This document shows positions 47,601-58,066 of a stretch of DNA of 64,000 nt, piece after piece. The notes below the pieces were generated by a model that saw only the letters and a program-made list of their open reading frames with translations, searched no databases and was not told where the DNA came from. A program made the translations under genes and the position numbers. Each line of letters begins with the position of its first letter. Position 1 is the stretch's first letter. Origin of the DNA: Anaeramoeba flamelloides (Eukaryota; Metamonada; Anaeramoebidae); the NCBI GenBank assembly GCA_027625915.1, contig JANTQA010000070.1, positions 439,001 to 503,000 of the forward strand, in the 5' to 3' direction.

Positions 47601-50111
47601 CATTTTGGTATCAAATATCTTTTTGTTATTATGATTATAATTATTATTAGTAATTTTTTTATTAATATGTTTTGAAATTTTATTTATTGAAATTTCTTCA
47701 ATGGTTAAATTTTTTGGTGAAATAAATGTACGATTTAAAGTTAATTCAAATTGAATAATATTAGAAATTAAAATTAATAAATGCTTTTTAATTTTTAATT
47801 CGTCTTGTTTCAAATTAAATAAAATATTTAATAGAATTTTCGAATGCCTTTTGGAATTATAGTTTAAATATAAAATTAATATATTGTTTTTTGAATATTT
47901 TTTTAAAGTTTTTATGCAATAATATTTTAATTTGTCATTATTGATACATTTCCACAATTCTTTAATAAATTGTGAAAAAACTCTAACACGTTTTGTTGTT
48001 ATTAAAATATCTTCTTCTTCTTCTTCTTTTTCTTCTTCTTGTTCTTCCTCATCATCATCATCCTCCCCGTCTTCTTCTCGCTCTTTAAAATCATCTTTAT
48101 CATTTTCTTCTTTTTCTTCTTTATAATCATCATTACCCTTTTCTTGTTCATTTTTTTTTATATTTTTTTCTTTCGTGTTTTCATTTTCGTTGATAATAGA
48201 ATTGGTATTTTTTCTTTTATTCATCAATGAACGTTCAATTATTAATCTTTCTTCTTCTTTTGATAAATTAAAATTATATTTAGAACTAACAGAAAATAAT
48301 TTTATTATATTTTTTTTGATTAATAAATGGTTATTATTTAATAATTTTTTTTTTTTCAATAAGATCCATAATTCCAGAATATTAATTAGTTTACTTTTGG
48401 ACAAAATTTTGATAATTTGAATTGCTATTGAAATTAATAAGGGGTTTTGATTATCATCAAATAAATAATTTGAGATTTCTGGTAATAATAAAAATGCCTT
48501 AGTCGGGGTTTCAATTGCAACACTTTTTATGGAATTTATAATTGAAACCCTGATTTGCAATTGGTCTGAATTTAAATATTTTTGATAAAGTTGTGCCAAT
48601 TTTGGGAAAATTTGAAAATTGCTCAAATATATTTTTGTGTAGATATCAACATATTCAGGAATCAAATTTAATGAGTTTCCAATGTTTTCTAAGGATTGGA
48701 AAATTGTTGAATTATATTTTTTAATTAACATAAAGTTTTGTTTTATTGAATTAATCAAAGAATGGATAATTAAAGAATTTTTTTCAAATTTAGGGAGAGA
48801 CAATAAAAAAAAATAAAAATTAATAATTGTAGAGCTCTGCTTTGTATAGTCATTGTTAATAAGTTCATTCATTTGATTGCATAGCCGAATAATATTTGAA
48901 GGTTTGCTTGTAATAAAAATAGAGGTGTAATATAATAATAATAGCTTTTTGGATAATTTTGCCAAATAAATATTATTATTCTGTTTCTCATTTAGAGCAA
49001 TTATGTTATTTGGATTACTTGAAAACATTAAATAAACCCTTTGGAAAAAGGAAAGATAAAATAAACCCTCTTTATTAATCAATTGAAAAAGCATTTGGTC
49101 CTTTTGATTTGGTTTTAATTTTTTATTAATTAATAAATAATTATCCTTCAAAAAATTTAAAATTTGATAAATTTCTTTACAAAGAATTTCATTGCCATTA
49201 AATTTTGTTAATAATTTTAATAAAGGAAATAATAAGAATTGAAAGTTTGAGAGCGGGACTTTTTTCTTATCATTGTTATGGATAAGATCTTTAATAATTA
49301 ATATTAATTCTTTTTGATTTTGGAAAGTTAATGGAGCCATTAATAAGATTGAAATTATAAAGACTATTGTTGGATGTATTTCAATTAATTTGTTCGCATT
49401 CGTTTGGAAATAAGTCATAAATTTTTTTAAAAGAGAAATAATTTGGATCTTTGTTGAATTAAAACTATTTCTCAAAATTAATTCTAAGAAATGTATTAGT
49501 ATCCTTTCAAGCTGATCGTTTTTTATTTCTTTGGTACTTAAATAATTAGCCCACTCACAAACCTCGTATACGTCTGTTGCGTTGTTGCACTTCCATCTTT
49601 TTAATAAAAAACAAAAAATATCAACAATTCGATCGGTTGTTTCTTTTTTGATTAAAGTATCAAAAATGCTTTTCCTTGCTAATAGGATACGATCGGTGCA
49701 GTTTTCAGTTGTAAAAAATTCAATAACTAAAGCAGACGCAAACGGTAACATTTCGTGGTTTGGGTGGCTATTTTTATTTACATTCATCACATCCAAATAG
49801 GTTTCAGTGATCGGTAGAATTAATTCCTTTTTGTACCCAACAAGGCTAACTAAAAGATCTTTGTTTGTGGTTTTTAATAAAAGAGATCCGTTTTCGTGTT
49901 GGTACAGTGTAAACACTAACCCAATTAAGGAATTTATTTTGGTGAGCGGTAAGGTTCGTAATGATAAATATAAATTCTGTATCAAATTATTCAGAAAAAA
50001 AGAATTATAATTTTGGTTTTTGATGATTTCTTCAAGTTGCTTGATTGTCTTTGTTAACAAATTTAAGTCATGTGAGTAAAGGTTTGTTAACAATTCTTTT
50101 TGTTTTTCCAT
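44637..50111 (-). CDS. FOCAD: focadhesin-like HEAT-repeat protein
   Basis: A single-exon alpha-helical repeat protein of 1824 residues; human focadhesin has 1801. The first ATG is at 50111; the frame extends upstream only to a TTG. The best remembered match lies near residues 255-305 (ILLMAPLTFQNQKELILII, then VPLSNFQFLLFPLLKLL), which parallels the IALLLLQTPASQQKP and IPKSSLLLVMPILQIL segment of human focadhesin. A later segment (LQIRVSIINSIKSVAIE) parallels its RLRAVTLRLLTSLWEK. Focadhesin acts in cell adhesion in vertebrates and is linked to SKI-complex stability; the role in a protist is unknown. Low-complexity inserts: acidic at about 624-700, Asn-rich near 965-995 and 1245-1258, Lys-rich near 1457-1517. 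The length and weak similarity leave other HEAT families possible. Confidence 0.6.
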   Translation of the reverse strand: MEKQKELLTNLYSHDLNLLTKTIKQLEEIIKNQNYNSFFLNNLIQNLYLSLRTLPLTKINSLIGLVFTLYQHENGSLLLKTTNKDLLVSLVGYKKELILPITETYLDVMNVNKNSHPNHEMLPFASALVIEFFTTENCTDRILLARKSIFDTLIKKETTDRIVDIFCFLLKRWKCNNATDVYEVCEWANYLSTKEIKNDQLERILIHFLELILRNSFNSTKIQIISLLKKFMTYFQTNANKLIEIHPTIVFIISILLMAPLTFQNQKELILIIKDLIHNNDKKKVPLSNFQFLLFPLLKLLTKFNGNEILCKEIYQILNFLKDNYLLINKKLKPNQKDQMLFQLINKEGLFYLSFFQRVYLMFSSNPNNIIALNEKQNNNIYLAKLSKKLLLLYYTSIFITSKPSNIIRLCNQMNELINNDYTKQSSTIINFYFFLLSLPKFEKNSLIIHSLINSIKQNFMLIKKYNSTIFQSLENIGNSLNLIPEYVDIYTKIYLSNFQIFPKLAQLYQKYLNSDQLQIRVSIINSIKSVAIETPTKAFLLLPEISNYLFDDNQNPLLISIAIQIIKILSKSKLINILELWILLKKKKLLNNNHLLIKKNIIKLFSVSSKYNFNLSKEEERLIIERSLMNKRKNTNSIINENENTKEKNIKKNEQEKGNDDYKEEKEENDKDDFKEREEDGEDDDDEEEQEEEKEEEEEDILITTKRVRVFSQFIKELWKCINNDKLKYYCIKTLKKYSKNNILILYLNYNSKRHSKILLNILFNLKQDELKIKKHLLILISNIIQFELTLNRTFISPKNLTIEEISINKISKHINKKITNNNYNHNNKKIFDTKMLFNFKFDPQCKFEIKNLKYIKKQSMEYLNIFKSCILKLAWFQNASFRSLLLKGLNFFISNYYKFCLKFELLKLFYKKKIVNISTIKLKVLNNIKNNLLDIKNETKNSKINYLIALGSLISNIDEKDLLYENENKNNMNNNNDNNNENENNKNNNNNRFFFQFISDIADIFNNILSNNNQNNNNHNKYYCQIGRYYIITKLWKSHQEYCVNLLNKLKLSSEYYEDNENDVGSNIGAWQALGLTGRYFYLNNFKKDFLDEIFIYFRIDLKDINTFNQLIGFSYLIDAIRDYIGIKEIKNIFDFCYDQIINKDLDLNDIKFNNYVYLIGNLINNNVGNKIIRFKQIEKLGIKFLSLLKLDHFKYQKIQGQIIESFSLICFNVFNYYEKINKGGNLQLNKLELNHFLKILLNIVNNNNNNNNTNNNSNNKYPIHLIESGIFSILQLSINIFSLPFKQNNLKFIQQYYRSFMNSLIPNLNQFNNLTINMYSSLSLGIFNYCFEIINFKNSNLTSIMNHLPENILIKNLFNQILNNDNSKLIIVIQCFSQIIKLPSINWSQIFYNLFKSLLPINNLKIEIFNLIFNKKFDHLLNLLLIDNQFELYPIKIQIILINNFQNILNSKVFIFEEEEKKRLKIQEKELKNSKNEKFKKKKKQIIQKNVIIQKKQKKKRKHHDKNRNDSGSRNENEILIFLRRFFWSVSLIYSKNKKPQILFYQKIKEFFLTKENSQNSFLFIKKFIKNEIFVQFNNFNFKNNDNEEILNSICEIISIFPINEIKKKISLNEDNLKNCFLKIMLFKNNPKKWKFLKQFLPQIIEINSKYTQSHSKKYNNNSLITHSKNNNDDDDLIKRIFANCITLKQKRKLIISLLKQYKIETNNTIINLIKRLLFDYLKFSYPFFQNIQFNKINFEFNQLLSILLIFTPLGNDSIFLKKIINFLFKLLNNQTFYLHHIEIYNSIINLSFMDDKVFNNKDLKNYINKLSIEHFQNLLK

Positions 50112-51338
50112 TTGGGAAAGAGAGAATAAGAAATCCAACAAGAAAACGAAATGAAAAAAAAAAATGATATAATTTGGTACTTTTTTTACTGCAAAGCAAA
50201 TTTTTTTTTTTCAAAGTTTAGAGTCTTTTGTGGGATTTTTTTGGCTTGTCACAATTTTTTTTTTCAATTTTCTTATTATTCGACTCAACCTTCAACTAAA
50301 TTAATGTTATTTGAAAAATAATAGCATTCAATTCAAGAAAAAAAACAAATACAAAATAAGAGTAATTTGAAGAAACCCTCAACTTTCTCGATCTCAAATC
50401 AAAACACACACTATAACTGATTTAAAATCTAAAAGAGTTTAAATTTTACGGGATCTCTTAATGGATAATAGCAGTCAAAATAACCTTTCTCGAGATTTTA
50501 AAAACCAGTGTTTCAAAATATAATCCATGTTTTTTTTTTCCTCTTCCAAGACAACATCCAATTTACTACCCAATAGTATATTTGTGGGGAGTCAATTTTG
50601 AGGATAAACTCTTTGAAGTTTTTATTAAATTTTAAATTAGGGATTGTATTTCTGTATACTATTCAATGTCTTTTTCTATTTTGGAGAAAAATTTACAAAT
50701 TTTAGAGTTTATTTTGTGAATTTATTTCTTCATCAGAGAACTTTAAGAAATCGAAGTCAGGCTTAATTTAAGTTTACTCAAAGTTTTTTTGTTTGATTTT
50801 TGTGTAAACTTTCTTGAAAAAGGAAATACTGATATTTTATTTTGAAACATGATTTGTCCAAGCTTACACCGGTTCTTAAACATATAGTAATTTCACTTTG
50901 GTAATTCTGAAAATATCAAAAAGGAGAAAACTGAATACATATTGAAACAAAACAACTTTAAGAAATTTTATTAATGGAAGGTGTAGATAAAAATCGAACA
51001 ATTTTTGGTCGGAATAATTTTTATTTTTTGAAATTTTACCATAATCCAATAAGAAACCAAAAAGATCAAAAAAGAAAAGAAAACAACCAAAAAACTTACA
51101 ACACTTTTTATATGTTTCTAATATCAAAGACAACACCAGTTTTTTTGAATTTTGTTTGTTTTTTTCCTTCTTTTTTGGAATTTTCAGAGAAAAAAAAAAA
51201 AAAAAAAAAATAAAAAAAACCCATCAAAAATTAAACAAAAGAAATTTCTTTTTATTTAAAAACGAACAATTTTCTACACAAACTGCTTATAAAGTTATTT
51301 AAAAAAATTCAAGAACTGATAATTTATTTCTCCTTAAG
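50112..51338. other. divergent intergenic region between the focadhesin-like gene and seipin
   Basis: Holds a family G fragment (50478-50880) and a poly-A run at 51189-51210. The missing 5' exon of seipin should lie here. One candidate begins ATG at 50846 (MICPSLHRFLNI) with a GTAATT donor near 50889 in the right phase, but it overlaps repeat G sequence, so it is weak. Confidence 0.35.
50478..50880 (-). mobile_element. family G fragment
   Basis: Begins near CAGTCAAAATAACC and contains CATCCAATTTACTACCCAAT, AGTATA and TTTTATTTTGAAACATG, as in other G copies. The termini are degraded. Confidence 0.45.
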
Positions 51339-54300
51339 CCAACGCTTGAAAAAATTTGAAAAGATCTGGAAAAAGATTTCTGTGTATGGGATTAAATATT
51401 TAAAAATCTCAAGTTTTGTTCTGGGGCACCTTTTCCTTCTTCTTATTATAGCGTCAATAGTTTTACTCTTTTCAACGATCACTTATTCAATCTTTTATTA
51501 TTTCTATATCCCAGAATCTGCCATCGAACAAGAAATATATTTTGATTATGCGCTTCCAGAAAAAAATACTCCCTATGCCGAGATTGACTTATTATATAAC
51601 CCTCTAATCAAAACCAAATACTTAAACCACAGAACTCTTCGCCCAAACCAGGGCTATCGCGCCACTTTAGAGCTTGAACTGCCAGATTCGCCGACGAACC
51701 GGAACGCGGGGGTTTGGATGATACAGGCAGACACCTACAGTAATAGCATACACACAGACACCACAAGGCAGCCTGCAATATTAGTTTACAGATCAAATTT
51801 AATACGTTCTTTACGTTCTTTGCTCTTTAGTTTTCCTCTCGTCTCTGGGTTAATGAGAGAAAAACAAAAAATCTCCATCGAATTATTCGAAAATTATATC
51901 GAACAACAAGTAAGGATCTTCGATTTTTTTTTTCACTACAATCCATTTGAAATCCTTTTTCTTTCAAGATAACCTTTTGTTGAGAATTAATTCGATTTGA
52001 ATATTGAAAATGCTTCTTAGTTTTTTTATTCGATTCCTCGATTCGATAAGAATGGAGAAAAATCTTTGACTTTACTCAAGCCTTTTGGGTTCTAGGAAGT
52101 ATAACAACAAAGATCTTTAAAATGGAAGGGTTCAACTTCTTTGTTAAAACTTAATAATATCAAAATTGTCATTTTTTTAACACAAATTACCAAATTGTGA
52201 TTTATTTTCATTCATCTCAGAACATCAGAATATCTGTTTAAATAATTTGTATAATTTCTTAGCATTTCAACCCTTTTCTCTGGAATTAATCAGCTTATGA
52301 AAATAATTGTAAAATATGGATTTCCGAATTACAAAAAAATAATTTTTCAATTCTTGTAAAAAAACAAGATTCAATATCTGTATTTTTAATATATTTGACC
52401 AAAAAGACGATTTATCTTTATTAGCCCTAGTGAATAATAAAGATTTATTTGTATCTATAAAAAAATTTTCTAAATAAAAATTTAGGAATTCGGGAAGTGC
52501 TGTCAAGTGTTGTAGTGTGTCGTAGAGTGTCGCAGAGGGACTATTTTTTTTTTAATTCTTGTTTTTGTTTCGAAAATCTATAGATTTTCTAATCAAAACA
52601 AAAATTTAAAAAAAGCTAATGAAAAGTGCCGTCAAGTGCAGTAGAGTACCTATTTTTTTTTTAAATTTAAGAAATAAACCGAAAATTTGAGGAATTTTCG
52701 GTTTATTTCACAAAGTAAAAAAAACCTAATGAAACTTTTCCAGAATTTAAAAGAATAGAGAAAAATAAGGAGAATTAAAAATGCCTCGCTTAAATTACAT
52801 TAAAAAAAAATAATAAACTTTTTAAAACTTCAAATAATAATCACCTAAGGTTTATATCTTAATCAAACAATTAATTTTAAAGTTAATTCCTTAAAAATTA
52901 TAAACAAAATAAAGCAATTAAACTATTTTCCAGTCAAAGGGGCCCAGCTGCAGTGGATCAAATACATGTGTTTAAAGGTTTTGCATAGATATTTGAAGAA
53001 AAAATTTTATTTCTCAAATTTTCAAAATTTTTTAATCATTTTTTCATTTTTTTTGCTATTTTCGATTTTTTTTTTGAGACCTAATTCTGTTGCAAAAATA
53101 TTTTTTATTGCAATATCAATATTCACTTGGTAAAAGCATGTTATTCTAATTGTTATTGAAACTGTGGAAATGATTGTTGAGAAATCATATTGATTTCTAT
53201 TGAAATTTTATTCGATCTTTGATCCATAATATTTGAATAATAAATTGAAAAATTTTCACTTCATTTTCACTTCTTTTTCAAATAGAGACCACAAATCCCA
53301 ATAAAATTTGTTGTTGGGCTTGATTTGTAAGAGAAAAGTCTGGAAAATGAAGTGAAAATTGTTTTCTATTTATTATTCAAATACCAGTAGAAGTTCAAAA
53401 CAAACATTATTGTTTTTCTCAATGTATCCCTAAGAATTTGAGTTTTTCAATTTTTACTAAAACTATTGATCAATTAGTTTTATTTCAGATGGATATCAAC
53501 AATTCTTTGGTGTGTTTTATTCTGATTATCTCTTATTTGTTCTTCAAAGGTTAATTATATAAAATAATTGATATTTGAAAAAAATTTTTTTTTTTGGATT
53601 CCCCTTTGACTGAAACAAAGTTTAGGTTGTCTAAAATAACATATTAGAAATTATTGTTTATTTTTATTTTATTAATGGAAGAAGTGTAAATTACACACTA
53701 GATGTCCTTTTACTTAAATTTCCTCAAAGGTAATATAAGCATAAAATTATAGATTTTACGATTGTTCAAGGAAAAGACACACCCAAATTTTTTTATGTTT
53801 AAAAAGCAAAAGCAAAAAATTCAAAAGGAAAAAGGAAAAAGGAAAAAAGAAAAAGAAAAAAATTTAAAAAGGGTTTATAAGAAACAATTGTTCTAAAATC
53901 AAAAAAAAAAAAAAGCAATCTTTAATTAAGGACTCCTAAATTTACAGCCACGATACTTTTGGTTGATTTCATTTAGTTTGATAATTGATCATAAATAAAC
54001 TAGATTCCAAAAATTTGGACACAGTTTAAACAGTTGAAAGAAAATCATTACTGTACTTTAAATTCAAATTGGAAAGAGTTTGATTTTACAAACAATTTCA
54101 TTTTTTGTCTTTTTTGTTTTGTTTTCATTTCCTTTTTTGCAGTTACGTAATCTGTTTCGTTAGATCTGGATTTTTTTTTCCATGATTGATAGAAGGTGAG
54201 TGTTGAGTTTGTTAAATTGGAAAATCAAATACAATTGGTAGATGATATCTTATCATTTGATCTATCAACAATTGTTGGTGAAATTTCAACAAATTTACCA

Positions 54301-55557
54301 ATACATTTTTTGTTCCGCACGTTTCATTATTTTGGACACACCTGTTTTTATTTTTGAGTTTTAAATTTTTTTCTTTTATTTGGATGAAAATGATTACTTA
54401 TAAAAACATTAATACCTTGTAACTTAAATGTAGTTTTTATATTAGGTTTGGGAAAATACAATAAATTGGTTTTTTTTTTACCTATTTTTGATTTTGGGCG
54501 TGTCCAAATTTTTGGAACGGGGTTTATTTACTTGGGGATCGTTGTTTAAGTTGTTGTAATTTCAATTTTTTTTTGATCTGATTTGCTTTAAGCCTTTGGT
54601 CATTTTTAGCATTTGCTTTTTTGTTTTTATTTTCAAGTTACTCACACTTTCGTGTTTCAGTGTCACAGTATTAGCAAATAACCACTTGATCTTTTTCCTT
54701 TGTAACTCTTCTTCCCAATATAAAAAAGATTCGACCAGGGGAAAAATGGAAAAAAATCGGAATTATTGTTTATTTCAAATGAGAAAAAAAAAATCAGCAA
54801 AATAAAAATTACGATTTTATTAATATCTTATTTTATATTTTAATTTGAATATTATATATAGGATCATCCAACTTCAAGAATAGAATTTATTCTTTCAAAC
54901 CCAAAAATTGAGCTTTATTCTTCAAAATTGATAATAAGAACAAATTATACTGGCTTAAAATATATTTGTTATTACTGGTTTTATACATCATTGATAATTG
55001 GTATACTTTGTATTTTTTTAGTTCAATATTCTATTGCATTGATTATTTATATCAATGTTTGGATATTAATCAAAAAATATCGGAAAAAAATGAATGGGAA
55101 TGGCACTTCAAAAAACAGAAAACAAAACAAAATAAAATTGTCAAACAATGTATCTTCTAAAAATATGGAAAAAGAAAAAGAAAAAGAAAAAGTTTCATCA
55201 GTGGAACATGAAATTATTAAAGCATACGAACCAAAACCTGAAGATTTTGAAGAATTCAATGGAAACAAAATAAATATTTCATTAATGGAGATACCATATA
55301 ATATCGAAATACAAGCAAGTCTTGAAATCAATAAAAATAAATTGGTCATACGGGCAAAACCAAAAAATTATTTATTAAATGGATTGCTTGGGATTAGTAT
55401 TATTAGAGATAAAATAAATAGAAAAATAATCCATTTAAAATTTATAAATACTAAAATTAAAATCAAATTTAAAGAAGAAGAAGACCTAGATAAATTTCTT
55501 CAAATAATCAAATTATTTCCAAAGAAAGAAGCACATTTATATTCAATTGAAAATTAA
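51339..55557 (+). CDS. BSCL2: seipin (BSCL2 homologue), 5' exon unresolved
   Basis: ER membrane protein that organises lipid-droplet formation at ER-droplet contacts. Two exons are clear: 51339-51909 and 54862-55557, joined in phase 0 across a 2952-nt GTAAGG...ATAG intron; together at least 421 residues. The first carries a membrane helix (FVLGHLFLLLIIASIVLLF) and the luminal beta-sandwich, with YRATLELELPDSPTNRNAGV and LVYRSNL matching human YDFTLELELPDSP and LHYRSDL. The second carries SSKLIIRTNYTGLKY (human YLRIHAHFTGLRY), then a second helix (YTSLIIGILCIFLVQYSIAL) and a Lys/Glu-rich cytosolic tail of about 180 residues. The frame has no ATG: it opens at 51235 and the earliest possible initiators are TTG-type. 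An acceptor TTTCTCCTTAAG at 51338 implies an upstream coding exon. Identity is secure; the N-terminus is not. Confidence 0.88.
52491..52650 (+). repeat. 10-bp-period minisatellite arrays with hairpins
   Basis: Five 10-mers at 52491-52540 (CGGGAAGTGC, TGTCAAGTGT, TGTAGTGTGT, CGTAGAGTGT, CGCAGAGGGA) and three at 52621-52650 (GAAAAGTGCC, GTCAAGTGCA, GTAGAGTACC). Between them a palindrome centres on GAAAATCTATAGATTTTC; after them another pairs GAAATAAACCGAAAATT with AATTTTCGGTTTATTTC. The arrangement repeats that at 23887. Confidence 0.75.
52920..53640 (+). repeat. repeat family J copy with nested element K
   Basis: Collinear with 34780-35470 (CAGTCAAAGGG, TTCACTTGGTAAAA, TTGATTTCTATTG) up to about 53229; resumes at about 53390 with AACAAACATTATTGTTTTTC after the insertion of element K. 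Confidence 0.55.
53230..53383. mobile_element. element K, short MITE inside repeat J
   Basis: Left end ATTTGAATAATAAATTGAAA and reversed right end ATTTGAATAATAAATAGAAA start inverted repeats of about 40 bp that reach TTTTCACTTCATTTTC. The length is about 155 bp, with TA at both borders. Uninterrupted J copies lack it. Confidence 0.7.
53998..54524 (-). mobile_element. family D copy 2, Tc1/mariner-like MITE
   Basis: 527 bp between TA dinucleotides in the seipin intron. It is the inverted counterpart of 43500-44025 and by eye about nine in ten bases agree, so both inserted or copied fairly recently. Shared landmarks include TTGATCTATCAACAATTGTT and TTTACCAATACATTTTTTGT. Confidence 0.78.
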
Positions 55558-55953
55558 TTATTATTTTTTTTTTTTATTTTATTTTTCATTTAATTATTTT
55601 TAAAATCTTTTCGATTGGATATTTTATTGAACAAAAATTAAAATAAACAAAAATGATTATTTTATTTTGTGGTTCATAACTTTTTGATATTTAAAATCTT
55701 TTTTGAAGATTGAGTTTGATCAAGATATTTTAAAATAAATTATCGCCTCATTTTTGGAAATAGCTTATATATAAATTCATAAAAGAGCGAGTAATAAAAG
55801 CTCAACTGTTTGTTCTTGGGTTTTCCAGAATTTATAAGAATTGGACAAAAATAAAAATTTTTAAATTATTTCACAAATTAAATAAAAATTGTTATTAGCT
55901 TTTCCCCAGTTTACTGTTTGATTGGAAATAGGGTTAGAATTTAATTTCATTAA
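55558..55953. other. 3' flank of seipin
   Basis: AT-rich. A decayed arm of the minisatellite hairpin (TTTTCCAGAATTTATAAGAA) lies near 55825 and a GCTTTTCCCC near 55910. Nothing else is seen. Confidence 0.4.
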
Positions 55954-57168
55954 GGGACTAGTAACTCTTATTTATTTTTTTTCCCAAAGGTAATAGATTA
56001 ATTATTTACATAAGGATACAATTAAACACTTAATGCAACTACATTTGTCAACTTTAGAGAAATGAGTAATCATTTTTAAAAGGTTTCATTTTTCCAATGA
56101 AATCGTCAGTCAAAAGATCCTGACCATTTTTTGTTTGGGTTTTTGGATCAAATTAGAAAAATAAAAATTTGCAAAAAATTTAATTTTGATAAAATATCAC
56201 TTTTAGTAATTTCTGAGAGTCTTTATGAACAAGTAACGTTGTGGATTTAATCTTATTTTAAAAATACAATAAAAATAAATCAAATATTGTATTCCTTGAA
56301 GATCTAAAAAATTTGAACATTTATTTTATTCAGAAATATTTATTAAATTTCTTGAAATTTAAAAGACTTGTCAATATACTTTTTCAAATATCCAGAGAAT
56401 AAAAAAGGAACTGTTTGTATTAAAATCAGTTTTTTGATCATATCTATTTTTTTTTTTTTTTTTATTAGAAATATGCAATTAATTGTTTTATTTGTTGAAA
56501 AATCTTTAAAAAATTGAGAAATAATTGTAAAGTCTATTTGATACATTTAACCTTTGGATTGTTAATGACTTACTGAAAAAATTAAGATTGGGTTATTAAT
56601 TATTTATTATAAATAATCAAATTAAAAATTATTTCTCTAGATTATAAGTTGAATTTTCCAGGTTTTAAAAAAGTATTTTGGGAGAATTTTTAATTCGATA
56701 TTTTGGTTCTTTTTCTGAGATTTTTTCATTCAGTCCCTAGAAAAAATAGATTTGGTGTGTTTTTTGAATCAAAAAATTATATTTTTTACATGTTTAATAT
56801 AATTATAGTGCATTTTTTTGGAGATTAAGTAGATTTTTTAAACTTAGTTATTATAGAACTTAGTAGTTTCATTTTTAAAGTGTATTTTTGTACACTTCAA
56901 TACAAGCAATAAGATTTCTTTCTTCTTCCAAAGAAAATATATATTATTTAAATAATTCAGAAATATGTTGGATTTTGAACTTTTCAAAAATGAGAAAAAT
57001 GGATCAGTCTTTTAAAAACAATAATTCATTTCCTAAAATTGTATTAAAAGTAAGTTCTTTCTTGTAGTTATCAGATTTTTACTTTATTTTTTAATTACAT
57101 GATACGGTAAATTTTTTTTCATTTTGTTAGTAAATTTACTTAAAGATTTTTTTTAGTTTACTGGTCCC
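55954..57168 (+). mobile_element. family A copy 3, complete TTAA-flanked element
   Basis: TTAA at 55950-55953 and 57169-57172 flank 1215 bp. Ends: GGGACTAGTAACTC and reversed GGGACCAGTAAAC. It is the best-preserved copy of the family (others at 10514, 15719, 33340). Longest frames are AT-rich and short, so no transposase is encoded. TTAA duplication suggests mobilisation by a piggyBac-like enzyme encoded elsewhere; that is inference. Confidence 0.75.
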
Positions 57169-57172
57169 TTAA

Positions 57173-58066
57173 ATTCAATTAATTTGAGTTAAAAAAAGCA
57201 TGAAACTTGATTGGACAATATGAAAATTTCCCAAATCCCTAATGGCAATTAAAGGTATTTTTCAACCAAGTGGGAGATGGTAATTTCTCTCAAGAATCGG
57301 ATCGACAACATAAATTTAGATGGATTTTTTTTCCAATTGCATTCCGGTTAGATTTTTTATAATAGTATAAAAAAGATTTAAATCAGCAAGAAGATTTCTT
57401 CAAACAATTAGTAGTTCTATAAAGTATAAACCTAGATTTTTAATAAAAATAACTTATTGGTATTTTTTGTAACCTTTTGTGAAAATGATAAACAATCAAA
57501 AAAAATGTTTTTTTTGGGGATTCAAACAACATCCTTCTCAGATAGCTTCGAAACTATTACACGGGATCTATTTTTGGTTCGCTAATATTTTTTTGAAAAA
57601 AAAGTCCATTTTGTATTTTTTGCGAAGCAATTCAATTTAATGTAAATATTTTCCTTAAAAATCCTGATGATAAATAATTTTTTTTTAAAAGTCTTTGATA
57701 ATTTTTGAACTTATAAAATACAATCAGTTTATTACAACAAGTAAAAATTAATACCTTTGAGTCAAGTACATAATATTTATAAAGAGAACAAAAATTATTA
57801 ATTATAAAATATCTAAAAATAATTATTTTTATTTTGATTAGACAGGTTCTATGAAAAAATTCAATTTAAATTATTTTTTTTGTTATTTTTTTTTTTTATT
57901 ATTATCTTTGGATTTATATATATAAAGAATTAAAAAAAAAAGTACATTTTAATAAAAAAAAAAATAAGAGTTAAATATTATTTTGGATATCAAAACACAT
58001 TGATAAATCTGTCTATATATATATCTATATATATATATATATTGGTTAAAAAATAAAATAAAAAAA
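57173..58066. other. intergenic, 3' side of RER1
   Basis: AT-rich with a TA-rich run at 58011-58041. A GC-richer patch at 57518-57585 was examined as a possible tRNA and rejected. No gene is seen. Confidence 0.4.

Larger units (their letters stand above)
51910..54861 (+). other. seipin intron with repeats
   Basis: Contains the 10-bp minisatellite arrays (52491, 52621) with hairpins, repeat J (52920), element K (53230) and family D copy 2 (53998). No conserved exon is seen; the flanking exons align to human seipin without a gap. Confidence 0.75.

Noticed and set aside
50112-50141. TTG at 50141 as the start of the focadhesin-like protein
   Set aside because: An ATG with an A-rich context lies ten codons downstream at 50111; non-ATG initiation is not needed.
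57518-57590. A possible tRNA in the GC-richer patch
   Set aside because: An ATAG/CTAT stem with an 8-nt loop and no proper D or T arms; it does not form a cloverleaf.
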